Notes: generated from the sequence alone by a model not told the origin. Counted from the first letter of the stretch, positions 34,509-46,953 are shown. The stretch is DNA of 64,000 nt from Lactarius indigo (GCA_025766275.1 JAFKAC010000161.1:1-64000), one strand, 5' to 3'. Numbers and translations: made by a program.

Positions 34509-37327
34509 ATGACTTCTCTATCCGACAGCCCTCCCCGCCCGCCCCCAGCTCAGTATTCTGCTCACCACGGAACTCGCTGGCAAAAGGAAAAGGCAGCCGC
34601 CGGTCAAGGCGCTTTCGACTATCCTGAAGATGCAAAGTATGTAGGTCCATGGATCATCGGTGAATGCGTCGGTAAGGGTGCCAGCGGACATGTGAAAATC
34701 GCCCGCCACCGCCGTACTGGTCAGCTTGCAGCCATAAAGATTCTACCTCTCGATTTCGTCTTCGGCTCTCGTACTTCTCTCAATACAAGGCAAGCCAAGG
34801 TGGACAAACAACGCCTTGGAATTGACCGCGAGATTATCATGATGAAACTCATGAATCACCCAAATATCATGCGCATTTACGATGTCTATGAAGGCGACAA
34901 AGAACTCTACCTCATACTCGAATATGTCGAAGGCGGCGAATTATTTGACTTTCTCGTAAACCGCGGCAAATTACCCTCTCTAGATGCCCTTGCATATTTC
35001 AAACAAATAATCTACGGCCTTAATTACGCCCACGCTTTTTCCATCATTCATCGCGACCTCAAACCGGAGAACATCTTAATCCACTCACTTAATCCTCCCT
35101 TAATCAAGATTGCAGACTGGGGTATGGCTGCTTTTGCCCCACCCTCCCTTGAGCTCGAGACTAGCTGCGGCAGCCCCCACTATGCCAGTCCTGAGATTGT
35201 GTACGGCCATAAATACAGCGGGACCGCCACCGATATTTGGTCCTGCGGCGTCATCCTCTTTGCTCTTCTGACGGGACGCCTCCCTTTTGACGACAAGAAC
35301 GTCCGCACCCTTCTTTCTAAGGTTAAGGCCGGAAAGTATGATATGCCCACCTGGGTCGATCCACAAGCTCAGGATCTCATATCTCGCATGCTCACTGTGG
35401 ACGCCTCGCTGCGCATATCCGTTAGTAGTAGTATTTCCCCCAGACTGATCCGTGGACTCACGACCCCTACTTGTAGATACCCGACATTCTTGTTCATCCC
35501 TGGTTCACACAGGACACCCCAGGTATCATCTACGTTCCGGCACCTACCGTCGTCGAACTCGCCCGTCCTATCCCGTCGACTGCACACATCGATCCGGATG
35601 TATTCGAGTATCTTTGTATAATCTGGGGTCGCTATGCTAACCCCAACACGATCACTGCAGAGTTGCTCAGCCCAGCAGGTTCTGGTACGCTCACTAAGGC
35701 GTTCTATTTCCTTCTCCAGCAGCACCGCTCGAGCACGCTTGAAGAGCGCGGGATATTCATGGATATCGACGAGCACTCACTCTTGAATGCTCGCGGGGAA
35801 AAATTTGTCACACGTTTATACATGGCCCCGCTGTCTAAGAAGCCCCGGCCGCTTAGTGCGGATAGCGCCCCTGCACCAATATCGCGCTTCGCTTTCCCAC
35901 CGCATACGTCCGATGAATGCATGTCTACTGCGCCACCAGCCTACCAGCCGACTTGGACTCAGGGCCAAGTGCGACGAATACGACCAAGCTCCCCTGCTAG
36001 CCCTCGTGCTCATCGCCCCCGCCCCATTTCATCACCTCCGCCTGCTCATGCACTATCTCACCCCAGCCTAACAGCACCGAACATGTCGCCTTTGAGCAAT
36101 CCATCTTCATCCTCCCATGCACGCCCCTTCTATGGAGGACCCCGTATGCCGCCTGCTGCAGCCTATATTGCACAACCAAATCCGTTCGTCCCATCTGGCC
36201 AAGCCCACCCACACGACCACGCGACTGGCTTTATGGCTCCTTTAGGCCCGATTACTACCTCACCGCTCTCCGGAACTCTCCCGCCAGTTAGCGCACCACG
36301 CATTTCGAACGCTACCTTCCAGCGCACGATCGACGACATCGCGGGCCGTATGAACGTTCTGAATGCCGCTTTCGCGCGCGCCCAGATCCAAGCGCGTGCA
36401 GATGTTGCCCAGGCACAGGCACGGTTCCGCACCCACCCAATGCTCGGACAGTATCCCGCCCCCGCCGAAGCAGGGGCGGAGAAAGAACCGGCACATCCGC
36501 ACGAGGCAGCATCCAGTGACGACAAGGAGAACGCAAATATCGAGCAGGCCTCGAACGGGCGCGGGCGGCCCAGCACTGGCCATAATGCGGAGGAGGGCCA
36601 AATCCTGAGTGGTATCGGCTTTGGCAAAACGAACGGCAGTGGCGTGCTCCGCAAGGAGATCGGGAACATCGCCGTCCCGCCTGAGGCCGTGACCCGCATG
36701 AAGAAAGACCGCAGGAGCAAGCGTAAGTCCCCCGCTCTGCCACCCATCCCCTTTCTCACTAAATAATCACCTCTCCCACCGGCAGCGCCAACGTTGGACT
36801 TTCACGACTCTACGTCTCGTAACAACGGTGGTTCACCCGTCCTCGGCTCGCCAAAATCACTGCTTGTCCCCCCCGCCGTCGGCGAAGTCAAGGGCTGGTT
36901 CTCGAGTCTCTTCCACTGGCGCACACACGCAGTCGCCCTCCGCTCGCGCGACGGCGTCGCGTCAACGCGCGCAGAGGCACGCCGCCTGCTCGCGCCGGTC
37001 CTCCTACCCGAGCCGCAGGCAGACGGTGCACTGCGCGCGCGCCTCGAAGATGCGTACGACCCCTCCACGGGTCACATCGTGCAGAAGGCCGTGCGCTTCC
37101 GCGTCGAGTTTACCGTTGGCCGTAGCAGTGGCAGTGGCGGCAGCAACGGCGGTGCCGGCTGTACGATGACGCTCGTGCAGGAGAAAGGCTCCGTTAGTGC
37201 GTTCCGTGCCGTGTGTGCGCGGCTGCGCGCAGAGTGGACGCTTGATGCGCTCGAGCCGCAAACGCCGGGTATGCCGCCCGCTGGCTTTGGTGGGGAGGAT
37301 CCGGACTCGCGCTTGGTGAACGTCTAA
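34509..37327 (+). CDS. Gin4/Hsl1/Kcc4-type (Nim1-related) protein kinase
   Basis: Ser/Thr kinase of the AMPK-related group that links septin or bud-neck organisation to Wee1 control in yeasts. Exons 34509-35420, 35477-36722 and 36786-37327 encode 899 residues. The kinase domain spans about residues 46-315: GKGASG at 55-60, Lys 77, long insert (FVFGSRTSLNTRQAKVDKQR), HRDLKPENIL from 181, activation-segment start DWGMAAF at 203 and SCGSPHYASPE. The second exon continues LRISIPDILVHPWFTQD, then a UBA-like region and a long Pro/Ser-rich middle. The C-terminal 150 residues (VKGWFSSLFHWRTHAVALRS; KGSVSAFRAVCARLRAEW) look like a KA1 membrane-binding domain. The DFG motif is DWG, which occurs in this subfamily. 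Confidence 0.88.
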
Positions 37328-37878
37328 GTGATACCTTTCTCTCTTATTTATTCACTACACCATTATCTACGGACGATTGCCATCATTACTATATCAGACT
37401 TCATAGAGTACGATCCCCACATTTTTATACTGTATTGTATTTTTTCTTTGTAGCGTAGAATGGTCGAATACATACGTATATCACGCAACACCCGGCCCAG
37501 GGTGTGTATACAACACGATGATTCACTCGTTTTCGCAGCAGCAAAAAAAACAGTCATCGCAGCCGTGTAAGTTCACCGCTAGTATTAGGCTGGTAAACGA
37601 GCACCGCCGAGAGCCGAGAAGAAAGAAGTAACATATATGGTAAGGATAAGCAAAGAGAGAGATAAACAATTTCCACGCGGAGGGAAAACAGTACATTCAC
37701 GGAACAGGTGAGGGGGGGAAATAATAAGCAACAGGAGGACATGGGAGCGACCAAGGCCCGTACAAGGCCTATCCGGTATATCTTACAAGGAACCCGACGA
37801 CGAATGTCTAGTATGCCATATCGCGGGGTCAAATTAGGGAGACAACCCCCCACTGAAGCCATTAATGCCTAAGCCAGG
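37328..37878. other. Intergenic between convergent kinase and RING genes
   Basis: Shared 3' flanks only. No gene or RNA recognised. Confidence 0.5.
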
Positions 37879-40102
37879 TCAGACAGGGGACGAGGCATCG
37901 GCGGTGCGACGCTGCAGTCTCTGCAGGAATACCGGGCGCAACGAGCGAGAAGGCGTGAGCGCCGGCTCCTCGGACGCCGGCTCTGGCGCTGAGGCGAGCC
38001 TAGCGGCGGCTTGATCGGCGGGGGCAGTATTAGCCAGTGGGTGGTCAATAGTCGACGTCGAGACACGTTTGCCTTCTTTAGTGTCCTCCATCGTCGGAGG
38101 AGTGGTCGTGATCCGCAACAGGGATGTGTACGCTGTGAGAGAATTGGGGTCAGGAAACGGACTCGGAAGTCGGAACGGATCAAGGTGAAGAGACAGGAAG
38201 GGGGGAGAAAGGAGGGGGATAGTGACGGAGAGATTCGGAAAGAAAAGGACTTACGTTGACGGCAGACGGGACAGAACCACCCTTTTGCACGGCGCTTGCG
38301 CCGTGGGTTCGGGGGAACCGGCGCAATGGGGTGTACATTTGGGGTGGCCTGCACAGGCATAGCGGAGGCCGTTGGTGGCGGCGGTGAAAAAGAGGCTTCC
38401 GGAGTGCTGTCACCGACAGGCTCTACAGGTGCCTGAGATGCGTCAGTAGCGGGTGGGTTAGAGGGGTGGTCAGCTTCGCCATCCCTCGTTGTAGTCTCCG
38501 CTGGAACAGATATCTCTTCCCCAGCAGAGGCTGGAGGCACAGAGTCGTCGGCAGTGGGCGGCGCCTCAGCAGTCTCAGCTGGCTGCGCTTCGGCCGTCGT
38601 GGCAGGCTCCTCTGCATGAGTTATGGCACCGCCAGCACCAAATTCGACCATGTTGATGGCGCACTCTTTACACGCAACGAGGTGCCGACATGGCAGAAGA
38701 ACGACTTCGCGTGGCGAGCTGAGACACACGAGGCACTCGGACGATGGCTCGTCCTCGGTGGGAGGAACCGGGACAGTAGGTGGATAGGTATGGGCGGCGA
38801 TCGGGGTGGCATCGGGTGCAGTGGTGGGTTGAACCGAAGTAGAAGTAGAGGAGAGGCCATAGATTTCGTGTAAATGGAATGTATGCGAGCCAATCTGCAC
38901 GTTTACCAAGTAAATCACACGCGTGTGTGAAAGGAAGACGTGTACTCGCCGTAGCCTCGCGTTTCACGACCTTGACGACCCAGGGTCTATTGTCCTCCCC
39001 GTCTGGGACCTGCGGGCCAAAGCGGATGACATGCAAGTATGTCATTTGACGGTTGACAGACGATAGTTCTTTCCCGAGCTCGTCGAGAGCGACAAGTCGA
39101 ATGGCGATGCGGACCCCTTCCTCGGTGGCGGCCGCAGCATCATTATCCAAGACTGCAAGCGCGGGACCTGAAACAGATTGGTTCTGGGCACGCCGGCGAA
39201 AATGCAATGCCGCGAAGCGGCGTCTGCGTGCGTTCTCTTGGTTCTCGAGCGTAGGGGCAGGGGTCGTCACGATGGTTTGGGTGGGTGCCTCTGATACCTC
39301 TGATACCTCGGTCGTGACCACAGCTTTGTCGGCTTTGGGTGTTTTTTCCGCATCGGCTACCGGGACACCGTGCCCCATGTGCTCGAATCGACCAAGCTCG
39401 ATCGTTGCACCGTCCTCGAGCGTGAGTAGGCGACCGAAACCACCTTCGGTACTGGATTCGTAGACAGTGATGCGATCAAGATTCTCAGAAAGACTTGAGT
39501 GGTTGGAAACGATGACCTGGACGGTGATGTTACATTTAGGAGCATCGCAGTCGTACTCGAATTCGAGAGCGTGATTATTATGGGATTCTGCGTTAGCGGG
39601 ATCTTCAGATGGATCTTCGGACGGCTGGAGTGTAACCGGGGAGAGTTTGAGAGTGGGTCGTTTTAGATTGACTAAGGCTTGCAACGTAGTCGTAGGTTGA
39701 ATTGTCTGGGAGAAGGTCAGTATATGCGATCAAGACGGAGAAAGGTGTGTGCACCTCTTTGCTCGTCTCTACCCATCGCCTGACTATTTCTGGTGTGAGA
39801 TAGTCGGAGAGAGTACCTTTCTTCGTATCCCCCGACTGGGCCCAAGCTGGGCCATCACTAACAATACCTATATTTGGTCCGAAGAGTGTCTCTTGTCTTT
39901 TCTCCGTTTGGGGTTCCGTAGAAACTGCCTCAACACCGGTGGTGGTAGGTGGTGGGTTATCTGTGCCCGCAGCAAGGGCAGTTGCTCTTCGTGAGGTGTT
40001 GGTGTCGGTCCTAGCGAGGTAAGGGGTCGCCCGCAGTCTCCTGGTGCGGTTCCATGCTGAGTACTGCTGAGAGTCTGCGGCAAGGTAATAGTTCCTTATC
40101 AT
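37879..40102 (-). CDS. MGRN1/RNF157-like RING E3 ubiquitin ligase
   Basis: Predicted cytosolic ubiquitin ligase. Exons 40102-39755, 39705-38950, 38894-38255 and 38132-37879 encode 665 residues. The N-terminus is variable, followed by the family's substrate-adaptor domain (LQALVNLKRPTLKLSP, HALEFEYDCDAPKCNITVQV, EGGFGRLLTLEDGATIELGR, YLHVIRFGP, WVVKVVKREATIGSHTFHLH). The RING has C422, C425, C437, H439, C443, C446, then C576 and C579, so a Pro/Ala/Glu-rich insert of roughly 115 residues splits the second zinc-binding half. The second intron (38949-38895) starts with GC; only this junction keeps KREAT next to IGSHTF. A short upstream exon is possible, since an ATG reading MPSFSD lies near 40165. 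Confidence 0.85.
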
Positions 40103-40654
40103 CTCTGAACTAGAAAAGCGGTTTCAGACAAGACTTACACCAATCCGAAAATGAAGGCATGGCAAATGTGCAAGAGGGAAAGGGAAGGGGGAAGTGGATA
40201 TGCCTCACCACCTGAGTCCGAGTAACTCCTAACCTAAGATGGTGTGTGATTCCCCGCGGACGGCTCCTTGCCTTGGTCAGCGGATTCGGCGACGGCGACA
40301 ATGTTTGCCGAATGAGCGTGTCGTGTTCACAAAGTCAACTGGTCAGCAGTATCGTACTTTGTGCTCCTAGTCTCTCGTCGTCGTGAGGTGAGCCGATATT
40401 TAAGCCTGCCCGGCTGCAGATGTACCGTCTGTTTGCATCCGATTTTCCGACTTCGGATAAGAATAGCCCTTGGGAACGCCCCAATGCGGCTATCTCTTAC
40501 TTTGGGTCAACCGTGTTCCCACACACCATCAACCCGACCAAGTCTCGGCACTCAAAAATAGCACGAAACCATATGGCATGCGCATTGTGGGTTCATATCG
40601 TGCATAAGGATGGGATCGATGAGAAAAATAGTAAAAACACAATAATCGGTGACC
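40103..40654. other. Intergenic between RING ligase and RPL28 genes
   Basis: RING gene 5' flank and RPL28 3' flank. A plus-strand ORF at 40361-40692 is antisense to nothing known and was not called. Confidence 0.45.
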
Positions 40655-41254
40655 TCAAGCGACCAATTTCACAACACCACCCGCAGCTTTAATTTTGGCC
40701 CTACAACAACTTATTAGCAGATTCCAAGCAAGTAGCGTAGACAACGTACTCTGCTTTCTCGGAGACGAATCGTGCCTTTACGATTAGCGGCAAGTTGGGA
40801 AGCCTAGCGACCTTCAATACCATGTCGAACGACAACGGCTAACCACAAGCACCCACCGGCCGTTGCCCAATACCTTGCTATAGCCATGGTGCAGCACATC
40901 CACCACCGGTACAACTTGCGACTTCTCCGTGAGGCCCTTCTTGTGCTCCTCCGGTACAAGCGTCCACAACTTATCCACGTTGATCGTCGGGTTCCATTGC
41001 CCATTGCGCGTCAAATGGAAACGGCGCATACCGACCTTACCGAAGTAACCCGGATGGTATTTATCAAAATTTGTTCTGAGTGAATGCAAAGCGCATTAGA
41101 TATTGCGTTGTGGTAGATAACACACATACCGGTGGTGGTGCTGGCCGCCAGCAAGACCACGACCTCCGGGATGTTTCCGGTGCTTTCCTACACGGCCGTG
41201 GCCTGCTGAAACATGACCACGATGTTTGCGAGTCTTCGAGTGACGGGTCGGCAT
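40655..41254 (-). CDS. RPL28: 60S ribosomal protein uL15 (RPL28 / L27a)
   Basis: Structural protein of the cytosolic large ribosomal subunit. Four exons (41254-41130, 41075-40857, 40803-40750, 40700-40655) give 147 residues, the usual size. Conserved blocks: [91 protein letters not shown] and the terminal [14 protein letters not shown]. The N-terminus is highly basic, as in all orthologues. The sequence just before the ATG reads TATGTAG|AAG, which looks like an acceptor, so a 5'-UTR intron is likely; that is typical of ribosomal protein genes. Confidence 0.96.
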
Positions 41255-41957
41255 CTTCTACATATCCCAAAAGTTAGATCACACCCGTACGCTGAAGCGC
41301 CAATCCACCGCGGAAATTGCCCTTCAAGACAACCGGATCTCAACGAGTACGATTCGTGGCACCCATGGAGAATATTGGGGGTATTCCCGAAGGTCAAGGG
41401 GGCAATGAACGACGTGCAACTCACCTTGAGGACGGATTGACTATACCTTCTGTACCGCCAAAATGAATTTTGCTTTCGGAGGCAACGAAAGTAAATTCAG
41501 GCGGAGTCAGAAGTGACACATTGGCCCGGCCCGGCGCCGACCAGTCTGGTGAACCGTCAACGACTGTCAGTGTGCTCAAGACTTGTAAGTAACGCACCCT
41601 CCCGTTTGTTGTACTATGATGTCGGCTGTAAAGCCAAGCATTTATTGTCGGTGATATCGCATGATCATATAACGTGTCCTGACCTTCCCCGTTGTCTCGC
41701 GTCGCTATTCAACACCTGACGAACAATCCTTAGTGGTCCCAGAACACCCTTGAGTTGGGTCAACCGCAAGTGATTCGGGTGAGCATTCTTTTCGAATTTT
41801 GTGCCTAATATGATTATACTCTATACCTTATCTGTCAATCCGCTGAGTGCTCTGCACACTGGTGACAATACACTTATCAGTTCTGCTTATGATTCACCAA
41901 TTTCGTGATGTGATGACGCGTATATACCTAACGTCCGTTTGTTCTGTCAGCTATTCC
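41255..41957. promoter_or_regulatory. Divergent promoter region of RPL28 and RPB11
   Basis: About 700 bp between the start codons of two divergently transcribed housekeeping genes. It probably also holds a 5'-UTR intron of RPL28. No other gene was recognised. Confidence 0.45.
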
Positions 41958-42501
41958 ATGAACGCGCCAAACAGATATGAGCTCTTCGTCCTTGACGAAG
42001 GCGAGAAGCCGTGCGTAGCTCCTCACATGCAGCCCGGAGGATATTCACCCCTAGATCCATCTGTGTAGGGTCGAAGTGACCGAGGACACGAAAATTCCAA
42101 ATGCTGCGACCGTAAAAATCGTCAAGCAAGACCACACGCTTGGCAACATGATCCGCGGGTGTGTAAATTTACTTTTACGTCTTCATCGCTCTCACTCACG
42201 CACCTCTGTTTTTCGTAGCCAACTTCTCGCCATGCCACAGATCCTCTTCGCTGGTTATAAGGTACCCCATCCATTACACCCGTACTTCTTGGTCAAGATC
42301 CAGACGGACGGTACGATCACACCGACGGCTGCTCTCGAGCAGGCGTGCACAAAGCTAATTGGCACGTTGTCGTCGCTCGAGGCCAAGTTTAAGCGCGAGT
42401 TCTCTTTCAAGGATGTTGAAGGTGTCGCTACAGAAGACCCTTATGGTACCTCGAACGCGGGACCAACATGGGCTTCGGGGCGCGACTACATGGACTTTTA
42501 A
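41958..42501 (+). CDS. RPB11: RNA polymerase II subunit RPB11
   Basis: Small RNA polymerase II subunit that pairs with RPB3 in the alpha-like assembly heterodimer. Exons 41958-42010, 42069-42158 and 42219-42501 give 141 residues. Family blocks run through all junctions: MNAPNRYELFVLDEGEKPVE, VTEDTKIPNAATVKI, QDHTLGNMIRGQLL, MPQILFAGYKVPHPLHPYF, LVKIQTDG and ALEQACTKLIGTLSSLEAKF. The C-terminal tail (GTSNAGPTWASGRDYMDF) is slightly longer than in yeast. The first ATG is chosen because it gives the conserved MNAP start. Confidence 0.96.
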
Positions 42502-44138
42502 AGTTTAATAGTCATGCTACGGGATTTTGCTGTTGGTCGTCACCTGTATTTTACCCACGACGTTAGACTTGTATCTTACCAACTTTGTCTCTTGGGGTCT
42601 TCTTTTGTGGCGAACGCTATTTTGCGGTGTCACTGAGCCGCAATACGACTTTTTGGTAACATGTGGGCGCAAATTTCATCTCGCGCACAAAACCAGCTAG
42701 CCATACTGAGCGCTTTTGTCTCATGGGTTGGTCTAATTTGGGGCCACACTCGGTGTTCGAGGGAAATTTCCGCGGAGCGGGGCACTTTGCCCGTCAATAG
42801 ACCTAGGCCACAATTTTGCGAGTGTATTACTATTGGACGATACCCGTCTAAATTGAACAGATAACCAGAGCTTTCGCCATCCATCCATGCCGGCTTGCCA
42901 TGATGTGCATCACGACTGTTGAGAGGGGTCAAGATAGTCGTCCCCCCTCGATAAACTGTATCCCATGAGAATCGGGCCAAATTGGGTCTGGAACCATCTT
43001 CCTTCGGACGAACACCTGCTCGCACGCCATCTTCCTTCGGACAGCCTTTTCCCAGATGGCTGTGGGGCCACCTGAGGGGTGGCTAATTTTGCCCATCACC
43101 TACAGGTCGCTGCGATATCGGTGCCACTAAATCGTCTCCTGTGATTTCGGCCCGTAGTCTCGAGACAGCGATCGCTGACCTGTGGTGATAATCAAGTAAA
43201 TGGGGTTTAAAAAACCCAGTATAGGGTTTCGCTTCAATTTTTTTTTTCCAGGTACGATGATTTGCTCCGAACGAGATAGAGAGATTATAGAATGTCCCAC
43301 ACCGCCTCAGCGCCGGGGGTGGCAGGCCGCTGACTTTGTCCGTTTTCTGGCCATTAGTCAACTACTGTAGGGGCGGTGTACTTGCCTTCCTAGTATCACG
43401 TACGGCGTCACAGGTGCTGCGGAGACGCCGTATTGGGCGCCCCCAATTGGACGTATCACTCTGCACATTCTCATCTGTATCGACTAGTTGTGAACGGGCG
43501 ATAGCTGAGACGTTGTGTACGGTCCGAACAGTGCGACGGTCAGTCGATGCGATCACGCGGGGACCATCAGCATCTTGGGCACCTTGGCGGTTGTTGCTTG
43601 AGGATTCGTATATTTTCGCAGCCCGCGACTGCCACGGCCGCGGCATTGCGGCCTTCGCCCCACTTGATCTGGATCACAACAGTGAGAAGCCCCGTATGGT
43701 GCCACAGAACTTTTCTCTCGTTCTGATCACCCATCATTGTTATTTCGTTTATTTTGCTCTTGGGCTCGGTGATACCAGGATGCCTTCCTATGATGAGCTG
43801 AACCCTATCTCACGTACCTTGACGAAACACGTGGATTTAATCACAAGCAATTTTTATGATTGAGTGGAAGAATACAAAGCCCCCAGAATTAAATTGTTGT
43901 TTCCTACGGAGGCTTGTACAAGCTCCGGGCGCCACAATACAGCAGAACTGATTAGACCTGCGGAAGCTGATGGGGATAGCGCGCATAAGAGAAATAAAAT
44001 AAATAAGAATGATCGGAAGGATACCGCGCATGTGACTATCTGGAGTAGCTGTTAGGTTCTCGTATGCTGTACAGTAGGTAAGCGACGGGGGACATGACGG
44101 CAACCCCCATTTGCTCCACAGCCTGTGCCAAAATCCAA
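42502..44138. other. Gene-poor stretch
   Basis: Contains an open plus-strand frame at 43336-43863 (175 codons) and an antisense ORF at 43362-43646. Neither shows a recognisable family, and they overlap each other, so neither is called. A T tract lies near 43240-43248. Confidence 0.4.
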
Positions 44139-46039
44139 TCAGCCCGCACGCTGGGCCGCCAGCCGTGCCTTGGTACGCAGCGCCCGCTTTGCCCGTTTGT
44201 CGTCGCGTATGCGCTTGCGTTCCTGCGTAGTACTTACCGCCCCGCCTTCATCTTCCTCCTGTGCTTCCTCTGTCATAAAGCGCTCAATGCACTCCTCCAT
44301 GTGGGCCTGCACGACAGCGTCGCCCGTGTCGGCATTGGCCCGCCACTCGAGGTCGAGGCCCCAACCAGTGCGACGGGTGCTTGTGGCATTTCCTTCGTCT
44401 CTCCACCACCGCACGAACCAGCCCGCGGCACGGGGGAAGTCGGGTACCCCGCCGCGCTGCAGCATGCCGAGTCTGCGTGCTAGCGAGCCCAAAAATTCGT
44501 GCAAGTCGTCAGTCGCCATTGTTCCCTGAGGTAATAGCGTCAGATAAGCGGGCTCTGTTATCGTCGATCGGGGAAGGTAGGGCATCGATAATTGTCGATT
44601 AATTCGAGGTGTATCTCCTGATGCACGGTAACGTACTGGTCCTATCGAGTGCATTAAGACGATATTGCAGGTAGGCGGCAAGCGCCTCATGGTCATATAG
44701 CCCTTCTTTGATACCGGCTATAACCGGCGAAAAGTGAGTTGCGGAAGCACATGTTCTGCCCAACCACCTACCGATCAGTGCCAATTTAACACCTCGCTCA
44801 GCCCCTCTGTCCCCACGTCCTAGAAAAGGTAACATCACTCCTGGAGTGTCAAAAGAGTACACGAGCGGATCTTCCGACAATTTCAACCGTGTGGAGAGAG
44901 CTTTTGTTAGCCCTGGCTGGGCAGAAGTACGGAGGGCCTTCGGCGTCGCTGTGTATATACATATAAGATTTGTTAGTGCCTACAGTCGATAGGTATAAGG
45001 GAAACGCACGGCCGGGGATACCGACGGCCCTCAAGGCATTCAATAGCGTGGACTTGCCGACGTTGGGCATACCAACGACAAGTACATTTAGCTCAGGTAT
45101 GTGTGGATATTTCCGGGCAATATCTATTCACGCCAGGCGGATAAACGGGAATCCGGCGTGAGAAGAGAAACGAGCCGGACGTACTCACGAGCAGGCCGCT
45201 CAGTGTTCTGAGATCGTTCGGCCTATTCCACGAGACGAACATCGTCCGCTGGTCGGGAAATTTTGCCGCCATGGCATTCTGGAAGGGCTGCGGTCCGTGT
45301 GATCAGCGGTCTCGGACCAGTACTTAGGCAGATGGACTTCATACCACGATGCCCCATTCAGGGACTAGGTCGCGTTTGTTGAACACGACTACACGCTCAC
45401 ACACGCGGGCGCTGGCGTTTGGGGACGAAGCTGCGGCGTGTTCAGAGAGCCGTAAACGCTCTGTACGCCATCGGTTCAATGCTCCTGTGTGTAGGTCGAT
45501 CGTATCAGCGACATGTTCCGCAAAAATCGGATTTCCAACCGCAAGTTATGCGTGAGGGTCCGGCACGAAATTTATGAGTGCCTCATTCCAGGCCTGCTGG
45601 AGCGCCCTCACGGAGGGGGGGGGGGGGAGGAGAAAAAGGGAAATCCACTGAGGAGCTAAGAACACTGGCAATCGAATCTCCGAGTAAGAATATGCCCGAG
45701 CATTTCGATTGATCACATGTCGGACACGCCCATTCACTGCGCACCCGCCGGGGACTCCACCCTAGACAACCAAAATAGCAACTGGGCGACACGTGCGTTT
45801 CTGAAGTGCCGAGAACACACCGCTGTCGCCGGAACGGGGGTACTACGCGTCCTTGACGCAGTTCACTCACCCTCGAAGTTTTTGTTTACGCTCGTGAGAG
45901 GTAGGCGAGCGTCTCGCAACTCGAGAACCACGTCAGTGCGCGCTAGCAAGGCAGGAAGGATTCGAGAGAATTGCGTCATATGTCCAGGGTACCATGATTG
46001 AGGCGGAGGTAATGGTGGAGACAAGAAACGCGACAGCAT
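44139..46039 (-). CDS. MTG1: Mitochondrial ribosome-associated GTPase MTG1
   Basis: YlqF/YawG-type GTPase needed for assembly of the mitochondrial large ribosomal subunit. Exons 46039-45871, 45484-45345, 45287-45185, 45123-45010, 44948-44772, 44717-44637 and 44554-44139 give 399 residues. The G motifs are circularly permuted, as expected: G4 NKRD at 92-95, then G1 GMPNVGKST at 155-163, then G3 DTPG at 210-213. N-terminal blocks WYPGHM and DVVLELRDARLPLTS are typical. The C-terminus (FLGSLARRLGMLQRGGVPDF, AAGWFVRWWRDE) is followed by a basic tail. Intron 1 is 386 bp, far longer than the 54-82 bp of the others, and carries a poly-C run (13 C on this strand, 45627-45615). Confidence 0.93.
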
Positions 46040-46953
46040 CGTGGCAAGTCCGTGGTGTGGAGGTCTAGAAGAACGCAGCGTCAGTTGTATGTCACTTAGG
46101 CGTTTGCGATCATGCGTGACGGCACTGGCACGCAGGAGAGCGCCAGATCACTGCAAAAAGCGAGGCCAACGCCCGCGCTTATGTTTGACGTACATTTCTG
46201 ACCCGGGAAATAAAAGGGTAGGGTACCCTCTGCCACGTTGGCCAGTTGTTCAGTGTCTTAGGCAACAACAGACGATAGCCGCGCCGGGCTGGTGGGACAG
46301 CCAAATAAGGAAATCCTGGTCTGGCAAGTCATCGATCAACCTGTCAAACCAAGACGCAACGGGAGTTTGGCGGGCACTGTCCTCATTGTCTTCCGACTCA
46401 ACTCTCTCACTGGTGGTGACACCAACCCTGATCCGTCCCCCTTCCCACCTTTCTATGAAACAGAGAAGAGCACGGGGTTTGTAAACGTTTCTATCAATTC
46501 TTCCTGTAAATCACAGGCGTTCGGTTGAGCGGTAATCTACTTTCGAAGGAGAAATACAAAGAAATACTAAGATGACTGTTTGACGTTTTCGCAAGAGCTG
46601 GAAGGGTACTGGCTGCAGTGGTAAAAAAAAAAAAGGCGTATGAAATACATGTGGATGGTACTGATGTGTGAAAAGATCGCAAAAGCTGGCCGACATAACA
46701 GGATGAAATGAGGGGGATATGCATGAGAACGCAGAGCAACCGAAGGAAATGGGATCCAAGGATGAAAGCAAGAACAGATAAGAAAACAAAAACTGAGGGT
46801 ACCGATGAAAGTATAAATACGGGAAAGATACGATAAGCGGTGTGCACTGCCGGCCGCAGCACAAGACCGCAGCGTCAATCATCGCTTGTAAGCCAGGCTA
46901 GGTAAGGTTAGAAAGGTGTGCTATCGGGACTGGGGAGGACATGACGCACCAGT
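46040..46953. other. Intergenic upstream of MTG1
   Basis: Minus-strand ORFs at 46494-46882 are Phe/Leu/Ser-rich in all three frames because the DNA is purine-biased on the plus strand. Nothing is called. Confidence 0.5.

Noticed and set aside
46494..46882. Minus-strand ORFs rich in Phe, Leu and Ser in three frames
   Set aside because: Three parallel frames with the same bias reflect base composition of the strand rather than coding.
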